Shown in pieces: positions 58,608 through 64,000 of a stretch of DNA of 64,000 nt (position 1 is its first letter; each line of letters begins with the position of its first letter). Location of the stretch: the NCBI GenBank assembly GCA_937922235.1, contig CAKZVC010000025.1:1-64000 (forward strand). The letters run 5' to 3'. Made by a program: the position numbers and the translations under genes. This DNA comes from an uncultured Acidimicrobiales bacterium. GTDB lineage: Bacteria > Actinomycetota > Acidimicrobiia > Acidimicrobiales > SHLQ01. The notes beneath the pieces are model-generated. The model was not told where the DNA came from and searched no databases. It saw nothing but the letters and a program-made list of their open reading frames with translations.

Positions 58608-58987
58608 CTCTTGGCCTTGGCGGTCACTTCGGTAGCAATCCCGCCACGAACGTTCTGGGCAAGCGTGACTTCGACGTCGGCCACCCCATCACCAATCGCG
58701 GCGATGTGGTCGGCCAGCTCGCCTACGAGGTGCTCGGCGAAAGTGCGTTTGTCGCGATAGGTCGTCAGCCACAGCTTGAGCGACTTTGATTCGATCGCCT
58801 CGGTCACTGCGGTATAGCTCAGCGTCGCCGAATAGATATCGGGTTGGATTCCCTCGACCGCTGGGCACAAGGCTTGAAGCTCGTCGGTGTGGAAGACCAC
58901 CCGTACCGGTCGGTCAACTGGAAAGGTGTCGAGCCGGCCATATTCGTCCTGGCCGACGCTGCGGCCAAGCATGAAATCGTTATCCAT
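58604..58987 (-). CDS. queF: QueF-like protein (7-cyano-7-deazaguanine reductase family)
   Basis: A 127-residue T-fold protein resembling unimodal QueF, which reduces preQ0 to preQ1 with NADPH in queuosine synthesis. The ESKSLKLWL motif (residues 66-74) and the nucleophile region with C41 are present. However, the usual C-P-x4-P-D spacing (Cys to Asp seven apart) is nine here (C41, D50), a two-residue insertion. No other queuosine gene is in the window. It may be a true QueF in an organism that salvages preQ0, or a relative with another substrate. Confidence 0.68.
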   Translation of the reverse strand: MDNDFMLGRSVGQDEYGRLDTFPVDRPVRVVFHTDELQALCPAVEGIQPDIYSATLSYTAVTEAIESKSLKLWLTTYRDKRTFAEHLVGELADHIAAIGDGVADVEVTLAQNVRGGIATEVTAKAKS

Positions 58988-58993
58988 GATTCC

Positions 58994-58999
58994 AGGCTA
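58994..58999 (-). promoter_or_regulatory. -10 box TAGCCT of leaderless QueF-like gene
   Basis: TAGCCT lies six bases before ATG 58987, with no ribosome site. Confidence 0.5.
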
Positions 59000-59074
59000 T
59001 GACCCCTGGAGCGCCGATTCTCGAACAACGAAAGAACACTCAAGTGCGCGATCGGCGTAGTCGACCTCTTCAGC

Positions 59075-59605
59075 ATGTTCTTCCAGAATCGTGGCAAGTC
59101 GAGCAAACCTTCTCGTCAGCAAGAGCTGTCGATCCGATGGTGGGAATGGGCATTCTCGGAGCCATCAGCGACCAACCCAGTGCTCGACCGCACCGGCGAG
59201 TTTGCCCACCGAAACCAACCCCAGGACGTGTTCTTTCTCGCTGGCACGTTCGGCACGCAGGAGATGCGTAAGTGCGTTGTTCCCGCAAACACTGAGGTGT
59301 TCTTCCCAATCTTGAACATCTTCGGTGGCCGCTTTGCAGACCTAAGTGACCCGTTTCCCTCACCTCAGCTCAAGGCCGAGCTCGACCGTGCCCCACTCGA
59401 GATCCAGTACATCGAGAGCAACCCGGCAAAGGTCACCGGCGTTGCTGGCAACCCCATGGAGATGCCAGGAACATCGGTCATCAAGAGCTCGGGATACTGG
59501 TGTCACCTGGAGGCTGTGCCTGCCGGCCGTCATCACCTCAGCTTTGCGGGTGTGAGTCAAGGTTTCGGGGTCGCCGTCGACTACGACCTGACAGTGGCGG
59601 CATAG
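59075..59605 (+). CDS. Hypothetical protein, 176 residues
   Basis: A soluble-looking, beta-rich protein starting with a basic stretch then WWEWAFSEP and DVFFLAGTFG. Two cysteines are present (RKCVVPANTEVFFPILN and GYWCHLEA). Similar proteins are often exported, but no signal peptide is seen here and the start is uncertain. The pattern of a WWxW motif followed by FFLAGTFG is shared by a group of uncharacterised bacterial proteins, from memory. No function is assigned. Confidence 0.6.
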   Translation: MFFQNRGKSSKPSRQQELSIRWWEWAFSEPSATNPVLDRTGEFAHRNQPQDVFFLAGTFGTQEMRKCVVPANTEVFFPILNIFGGRFADLSDPFPSPQLKAELDRAPLEIQYIESNPAKVTGVAGNPMEMPGTSVIKSSGYWCHLEAVPAGRHHLSFAGVSQGFGVAVDYDLTVAA

Positions 59606-59612
59606 CGCCGAG

Positions 59613-60275
59613 CTAGCGTCCGCCGGGCATCTCATCGGAGCGACCGAGCTTCTCCAGACGGCGACGAATCCAAATTGGCGATTCGTAGTGCTTGCCCTCT
59701 TCGGTGGCTTTCATCATCTCGCCGTCAGCAGCCCACACATGGCAGCTATCGCGCACGAATGACTGCGCGATCGCCGCCTGCTCTTGGTCGGTTTCTTCGT
59801 AGTCCCATGGCTTAGGACTATCGGGGTCGGCCATCTGCATGGAGTACATCGACTGGATTGCCACCGGGGCCATTGCCTTGAGCAGCGCACCAACGTGCGT
59901 GCAGCCGTTCGGCCCGCCGAACAACGTCGTGAGTTGTCGGGAGAACCCGCGTGCGATCGATGAGCCGACGAGCTGTTGGTAAGCGCCCTCGATCGACGGG
60001 CATTTCTCATGGGGATGCGTGTCCAGAACGACCTCGACGGTCTGAATTTCGAGAAACGGGTAGCTCACCACCAAGTCGACGACCATGTCGTGGACGTCGA
60101 GCGTCTCAGTATCGTCGGGAACGTACAAACCGGCGGGCTTGGTGTCGGTTACTCGTCCCCGGACTCGCATGGTCTGTCCATCGATCCGATACGACTTCAC
60201 GTCGTAGGTGCGCGTATGGATTGGGATCTCAGTTTCGCCGGGAGGCGTTGGGATTCGGGACTCGATGTTCGTCAC
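59613..60275 (-). CDS. DUF2889 family protein
   Basis: The 220-residue protein belongs to DUF2889 (PF11136): an N-terminal YDVKSYRIDGQTMRVRGRVTDTKP strand region, a central GAYQQLVGSSIARGFSRQLTTLFGG segment and the conserved GCTHVGALLKAMAPVAIQ helix. Members are found in actinobacteria and proteobacteria without known function. It starts with GTG six bases after a TACCGT box. It is divergent from the MOSC gene. Confidence 0.85.
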   Translation of the reverse strand: MTNIESRIPTPPGETEIPIHTRTYDVKSYRIDGQTMRVRGRVTDTKPAGLYVPDDTETLDVHDMVVDLVVSYPFLEIQTVEVVLDTHPHEKCPSIEGAYQQLVGSSIARGFSRQLTTLFGGPNGCTHVGALLKAMAPVAIQSMYSMQMADPDSPKPWDYEETDQEQAAIAQSFVRDSCHVWAADGEMMKATEEGKHYESPIWIRRRLEKLGRSDEMPGGR

Positions 60276-60281
60276 GTTGCC

Positions 60282-60287
60282 ACGGTA
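60282..60287 (-). promoter_or_regulatory. -10 box TACCGT of leaderless DUF2889 gene
   Basis: TACCGT lies six bases before GTG 60275 and supports that start. Confidence 0.5.
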
Positions 60288-60323
60288 CTCGGGGCGCTCG
60301 ACCAGTACCGACCCGTGGACTCC

Positions 60324-60329
60324 TAGCCT
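60324..60329 (+). promoter_or_regulatory. -10 box TAGCCT of leaderless MOSC gene
   Basis: TAGCCT lies six bases before ATG 60336. Confidence 0.5.
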
Positions 60330-60335
60330 TGAGGG

Positions 60336-60809
60336 ATGACCACCGTTGTCGCTCTTCAGCTAGCCAAGGCCTCTGGCCTCGAAATGTCGCCTCGTAACGT
60401 CATCGAGATCCTCGACGGTCACGGCATTACCGACGACCGCTACGAGAACGCCCGGCATCGCCAGGTGACTGTCCAGTCGCTCGAAGAGATAGCGCTCGCC
60501 GAAGCCGAGGTGGGCCGCGAACTTCCGGCGATTCATACGCGCCGCAACATCACGCTGGCCTCCGGTCTGCTCGACCGTACGCCCGGCGCACGTATCCGGA
60601 TCGGTACTCCTGGAGGCGACCACTGGGTCGAGCTCGAAGTGGTGCGCGATGCGGCCCCATGCAAACTGCTCGAAGACAACCTCGGACGCGACGCCAAGCT
60701 TGCTCTGCACAAGCGCGCTGGTGTTTGTTACCGCACGATCAGCGGTGGGCAGATTCGGCTCGGTGATGAGATGGTTGTCGTGTCACACCACGAAGCGGCA
60801 ACTGGCTAA
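60336..60809 (+). CDS. MOSC domain protein
   Basis: A 157-residue single-domain MOSC protein (PF03473). Its conserved cysteine is in the APCKLLEDNLG segment, as in the sulfur-carrying or molybdenum-binding cysteine of the C-terminal domain of molybdenum cofactor sulfurase and of YiiM/MARC proteins. RYENARHRQVTVQSLEEIALAE and GAGVCYRTISGGQIRLGDEM-like parts complete the barrel. It may handle sulfur or molybdenum cofactor for enzymes such as the molybdenum hydroxylase encoded here. It is convergent with the quinone oxidoreductase gene, with three bases between stops. Confidence 0.82.
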   Translation: MTTVVALQLAKASGLEMSPRNVIEILDGHGITDDRYENARHRQVTVQSLEEIALAEAEVGRELPAIHTRRNITLASGLLDRTPGARIRIGTPGGDHWVELEVVRDAAPCKLLEDNLGRDAKLALHKRAGVCYRTISGGQIRLGDEMVVVSHHEAATG

Positions 60810-60812
60810 GCC

Positions 60813-61808
60813 CTACCGAACCTCGACGACGACCTTGCCCTTGGCTCGTCGTTCAGCGAGCTCCTTGATGGCATCGGCCCCCGCTGACAGTGGGTACTTG
60901 CTGGTGACGTGCGGCTTGATCTTGTCGTCGGAGTACATGGCGAAGAGCTCAGCCACGTTGTTGGCGTGCGCCTCGGGGTTCACGAACGTAAAGGCTCCCC
61001 AGAACACGCCGACGATCTGACACGACTTCAGCAACGCAAGGTTCAGCGGGATTTTCGGTATGCCAGCCGGAAAGCCCACAACAAGAAAGCGACCTTCCCA
61101 GTTGAGTGCCCGAATGGCGGGCTCGGCGAAGTCGCCTCCAACCGCGTCGTAGACGATGTCGACTCCTCCTCCGCCAGCTTCCTTGATCTGGGTCGACAGC
61201 GCCTTCTGCTGATCGCGATCGAGCGGGCCCCGTGGATACACAATGCCGCTGTCTGCCCCGTTGGCAATGCACAGGTCGACCTTCTCCTGGCTCGAGCAGC
61301 CAGCGATGACCTTGAGGCCCAGCGCCTTGCCAAGCTGCACGGCAGCAAGGCCGACGCCGCCTGCTGCACCAAGAACGAATAGCGTCTCGCCCTCTTGGGC
61401 GTCGGCGCGCTGGCGGAGTGCGTGATGGCTTGTGCCGTACGTGAGGAGGAACGATGCGGCTTCGTCGAACGGCATGTCATCGGGGATTGCGTAACACGAG
61501 GCCGCGGGAACTGAGACCTGTTCGGCGAACCCGCCGTGACCAGGGGCGGCAAGCACCCGGTCGCCAACCGCCAGCGTCGTAACGTTCTCGCCCACCGAGG
61601 AAACAACGCCGGACACCTCAGCGCCCGGCGCGAACGGGCGCGGCGGTTTGACCTGGTACAGATCCTCGATGATGAGCACGTCGGGAAAGTTGACCGAGCT
61701 CGCATGCACATCGATCACCACGTCATCAGCGCCAGCAACGGGTGCATCGACATCGGACAGAACGAGGGTGTCGGGGCCGCCGACCTCAACGGAAAGAAGT
61801 GTCTTCAT
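60813..61808 (-). CDS. Quinone oxidoreductase-type MDR protein (NADPH:quinone reductase family)
   Basis: A 331-residue medium-chain reductase without structural zinc. It shows SSVNFPDVLIIEDLYQ and FAPGAEVSGVV in the catalytic domain and GAAGGVGLAAVQLGKALGLKVIAG (the A-x-GGVG nucleotide loop) in the Rossmann domain (about 145-170). Members reduce quinones or enones or act on CoA enones with NADPH. The closing HVTSKYPLSAGADAIKELAERRAKGKVVVE is typical. Substrate unknown. Confidence 0.9.
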   Translation of the reverse strand: MKTLLSVEVGGPDTLVLSDVDAPVAGADDVVIDVHASSVNFPDVLIIEDLYQVKPPRPFAPGAEVSGVVSSVGENVTTLAVGDRVLAAPGHGGFAEQVSVPAASCYAIPDDMPFDEAASFLLTYGTSHHALRQRADAQEGETLFVLGAAGGVGLAAVQLGKALGLKVIAGCSSQEKVDLCIANGADSGIVYPRGPLDRDQQKALSTQIKEAGGGGVDIVYDAVGGDFAEPAIRALNWEGRFLVVGFPAGIPKIPLNLALLKSCQIVGVFWGAFTFVNPEAHANNVAELFAMYSDDKIKPHVTSKYPLSAGADAIKELAERRAKGKVVVEVR

Positions 61809-61904
61809 GGTCTCTTGCTAGTCGATCTGACTAGGGTCTGCCCAAGTCACAAATGTGAACCGCGAGGTACGGCAGGCGTACTTACGGTGCACATTTGTCT
61901 ATGT

Positions 61905-61909
61905 GGGAG
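61905..61909 (+). promoter_or_regulatory. Ribosome binding site deciding the TTG start of the amidase gene
   Basis: GGGAG lies six bases before TTG 61915; none of the earlier in-frame starts has such a site. Confidence 0.5.
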
Positions 61910-61914
61910 TTGTC

Positions 61915-63345
61915 TTGAGCGACGAGAGTAGATGGTGGGACGGAACACAGATGGCCGAGGCCGTTGCGTCTGGCGATGTGAGCGCATCTGAAATGCTCGA
62001 GGCTGCGATCGAACGCAGTGAAGCGGGGGAGCCGAAGCTCAATGCGATGACGCTGCGATGGTTCGACGAGGCGCGCAGCATTGCGGCGGAATCACCGGGC
62101 GGTCCGTTCGGTGGAGTTCCGTTCTTGCTGAAGGACTTGTGGATCCAGTACGCCGGGCAGGGTCGAACCGACGGAAACGTAGCGCTCGCGGCGAATCCAC
62201 CGATCTCCGCCGTAGATTCCGTGCTCACTACAAGGTTCAAGGCAGCCGGTCTGGTCACCTACGGTCGAACGGCAAGCCCGGAGATGGGGTCGATCCCGGT
62301 CACCGAATCCCACGCCCACGGCGACACCCGAAATCCATGGGACACCTCCCGATCGCCAGGCGGATCAAGCGGCGGCGCAGCAGCGGCGGTAGCTGCGGGG
62401 TATCTCCCGATGGCCCATGCGACCGATGGCGGTGGTTCGATCCGAATCCCCGCAGCGTTCTGTGGCCTCGTTGGACTGAAGCCATCCCAAGGCCGGATCA
62501 CCATGCAAGGCCATGGCATCGAGAACGGCCTTGGTGTCGACGGTTTCGTCACACGGTCCGTCCGCGATACGGCGCGACTTCTCGACGCGGTCCACGGTCC
62601 GGGTGTCGGTGACACGGTCGCAGCGCCAGCGCCGACGCGCCCCTATGTCGACGAGCTAGCGAACCCGCCGGGCCCGCTCAAGATCGGCATGTTGGACGTT
62701 CACCCCTTTGGCAGCGAGCTCCACGCCGAATGCCAAGCGGCGGTCCGAAATGCTGCCGCAACGCTCGAAGCTATGGGGCATCACGTTGAGGTCGCTCACC
62801 CGGCCTCGATGGATAACAGCGAGCTCACCTCTCGCTTCATGGCGATGTGGTTTGCGGGCCGACGTATGGGCGTGGCGAACATGGGCCGTGCGATTGGTCG
62901 GGACCTCACCGAGGACGAGGTCGAGCCGCAAAACTGGGTGATGTCTGAACAGGCCAACTCGATGAGCGCCTACGACTACGCGGACGCGTTGGCCGCGGTC
63001 GCGCAATACCGCCGCGACACCCAGCAGTGGTGGGCTGATGGTTGGGACCTGCTCCTGACACCCACGATGGCTGGCATCCCGCCAAAGATCGGTGAGCTCA
63101 CGGCCAAGCCCGGCGACCCGATGGCCGGCGTGGCTAAGGCGATCGACCTGTGTCCATTCACGCCGCCGTTCAACACAACGGGCCAACCGGCAATCAGCTT
63201 GCCGCTGCACTGGAGTGCAGATGGTCTTCCGATCGGCGTTCAACTTGTCGCTGCTTACGGACGAGACGACCTGCTCATCTCGGTCGCTGCCCAACTCGAA
63301 CAAGCAACCCCGTGGGACGACCGCCACCCCGACATCAGCGACTAA
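61915..63345 (+). CDS. Amidase signature family protein
   Basis: A 476-residue amidase (PF01425). With the chosen start, the Ser-cisSer-Lys triad is K73 (PFLLKDLW), S151/S152 region (PGGSSGGAAAA) and nucleophile S175 (TDGGGSIRIPAA). It hydrolyses a carboxamide to acid and ammonia; the amide is unknown. The frame opens at 61855, but TTG 61915 has a clear ribosome site (GGGAG, six bases away) and gives the usual family N-terminus. GTG 61903 would place that site inside the gene. Confidence 0.9.
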   Translation: MSDESRWWDGTQMAEAVASGDVSASEMLEAAIERSEAGEPKLNAMTLRWFDEARSIAAESPGGPFGGVPFLLKDLWIQYAGQGRTDGNVALAANPPISAVDSVLTTRFKAAGLVTYGRTASPEMGSIPVTESHAHGDTRNPWDTSRSPGGSSGGAAAAVAAGYLPMAHATDGGGSIRIPAAFCGLVGLKPSQGRITMQGHGIENGLGVDGFVTRSVRDTARLLDAVHGPGVGDTVAAPAPTRPYVDELANPPGPLKIGMLDVHPFGSELHAECQAAVRNAAATLEAMGHHVEVAHPASMDNSELTSRFMAMWFAGRRMGVANMGRAIGRDLTEDEVEPQNWVMSEQANSMSAYDYADALAAVAQYRRDTQQWWADGWDLLLTPTMAGIPPKIGELTAKPGDPMAGVAKAIDLCPFTPPFNTTGQPAISLPLHWSADGLPIGVQLVAAYGRDDLLISVAAQLEQATPWDDRHPDISD

Positions 63346-63372
63346 CAACGATTCATGGAACGCGCGGCTTTC

Positions 63373-63385
63373 GGGGTCAGACCCC
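63373..63385. terminator. Short GC palindrome between convergent amidase and ABC-F genes
   Basis: GGGGTC-A-GACCCC is a perfect 13-bp palindrome in the 65-bp gap and may act as a weak terminator or repeat remnant. Confidence 0.4.
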
Positions 63386-63410
63386 AACGGCCGCGGAAGC
63401 GCCAGTTTTG

Positions 63411-64000
63411 TCAGTGCCGCTCGGTGCAGCGGCCGTTGTCGAGGTCGATCCAGCGCGTGATGCGAACCCGATCGAGCATCGACCGGTCATGACTCACCAG
63501 TAGAACGGTTCCCTCGAAGGTCTCAAGCGCCTGCTCAAGCTGTTCGATCGCCTCCATGTCGAGGTGGTTCGTCGGCTCATCGAGGACGAGCAGGTTCGCT
63601 CCCGTGGCCATGAGCAATGCAAGCGAGGCACGTGTTCGCTCGCCGGGTGAGAGCGTGTCGGCCAGGCGGGGGACGTGCTCAGCCCCAAGTCCAAACTTGG
63701 CAAGCAACGTGCGTGTGTCGGCAACGGACTGCTCAACTCCATGGGCCTCGGCTGCATCCATGAACTCGCGCAGCAGCGGGTGTTCACCCATCAGATGGCA
63801 GCGCGCTTGCTCGATCTCTCCGACCTTGACGCTTCGCCCGCAGTCGACTTCTCCAGCGTCGGGTTCGATCCGGCCAAGGAGGAGCCCGATGAGGGTCGAC
63901 TTGCCCGAACCATTCGGGCCAACGAATGCGATCCTGTCGCCATAGGTGACGGTGAGGTCGACGGGGCCCAACCGAAAGCCGCCCCGCTCGACCGTTGCCT
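63411..64000 (-). CDS. ABC-F family ATPase, C-terminal part (runs off the window)
   Basis: The frame continues past 64000, so only the last ABC domain (about 195 residues) is visible. It has Walker A VGPNGSGKST, a signature variant LSPGERTRASL in place of LSGGE, Walker B NLLVLDEPTNHLDME and the H-loop LLVSHDRSM. The lack of membrane segments and the DEPTNHLD form are typical of ABC-F proteins, which act on ribosomes in translation or antibiotic protection. The TTG at 63971 is not the real start. Confidence 0.85.
   Translation of the reverse strand, partial: ATVERGGFRLGPVDLTVTYGDRIAFVGPNGSGKSTLIGLLLGRIEPDAGEVDCGRSVKVGEIEQARCHLMGEHPLLREFMDAAEAHGVEQSVADTRTLLAKFGLGAEHVPRLADTLSPGERTRASLALLMATGANLLVLDEPTNHLDMEAIEQLEQALETFEGTVLLVSHDRSMLDRVRITRWIDLDNGRCTERH

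Noticed and set aside
1-64000. tRNA, rRNA, prophage or integrase genes
   Set aside because: Reading both strands showed no tRNA-like cloverleaf, rRNA segment, integrase or transposase frame.

Overview
The window looks like a chromosomal segment of an actinomycete, most likely a marine or aquatic member of the Acidimicrobiia. This is an inference from several signs: high-GC, C-ending codon use; a perfect actinobacterial-type LexA box at the left edge; many genes that start directly behind a TANNNT -10 box with no ribosome site (leaderless); and an ergothioneine pair (EgtB, EgtD). No rRNA, tRNA, CRISPR array, prophage or transposase gene was found.

Layout. 0-3.4 kb: the edge of a probable SOS gene, a cystathionine gamma-synthase-type enzyme, a HODM/DUF3445 protein and a secreted fasciclin protein. 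3.5-8.6 kb: a small membrane protein, an enoyl-CoA hydratase, and an operon of acyl-CoA dehydrogenase, nitronate monooxygenase, SRPBCC protein and ATP-dependent DNA ligase. 8.6-10.9 kb: small hypotheticals, a universal stress protein and a nitroreductase. 11-18 kb: taurine-pyruvate aminotransferase, a TauABC-type ABC transporter, a secreted beta-propeller and phosphate acetyltransferase. 18-29.5 kb: a TetR regulator, a TRAP transporter (DctP plus fused DctQM), a YdiJ-like FAD/Fe-S dehydrogenase divergent from a hydroxyacid-oxoacid transhydrogenase, an IclR regulator and sulfoacetaldehyde acetyltransferase (Xsc). 29.5-36.6 kb: CobS/CobT with a 66-bp tandem repeat between them, a SnoaL-like protein, an alternative-oxidase-like diiron protein, a CYTH-like protein and a BASS symporter. 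36.7-41.3 kb: SBP56/methanethiol oxidase, a 2Fe-2S ferredoxin, a CoA-binding protein and an orphan molybdenum hydroxylase large subunit. 42-46.4 kb: siroheme synthesis, a siroheme sulfite/nitrite reductase and MetF. 46.4-50.6 kb: EgtD, EgtB, a GntR regulator and a secreted lysozyme-like protein. 50.7-56.1 kb: a LysR regulator divergent from a SoeABC-like sulfite-oxidising molybdoenzyme with fused B and C subunits. 56-64 kb: an acyltransferase, an amidohydrolase, a QueF-like reductase, DUF2889, MOSC, quinone oxidoreductase and amidase proteins, and the edge of an ABC-F ATPase.

Theme. Much of the window handles organic sulfur. Taurine (TauABC, Tpa) and probably isethionate (TRAP transporter) would both yield sulfoacetaldehyde. 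Xsc splits this to sulfite and acetyl phosphate, Pta makes acetyl-CoA, and the Soe-like complex would oxidise the sulfite. The most interesting inference is that isethionate is oxidised not by a classical dehydrogenase but by a transhydrogenase that passes hydride to 2-oxoglutarate, with the D-2-hydroxyglutarate re-oxidised by the divergent FAD/Fe-S enzyme. One palindrome (TTCCACAATGTGGAA) lies in front of both iclR/xsc and the TRAP operon, tying them into one regulon.

Interspersed DNA structure is notable: five copies of a 33-bp palindromic repeat between 35.7 and 56.2 kb, the 66-bp tandem repeat, a short dispersed repeat that also sits inside a coding gene, and strong hairpins between tauA/tauB and between the two Soe genes.
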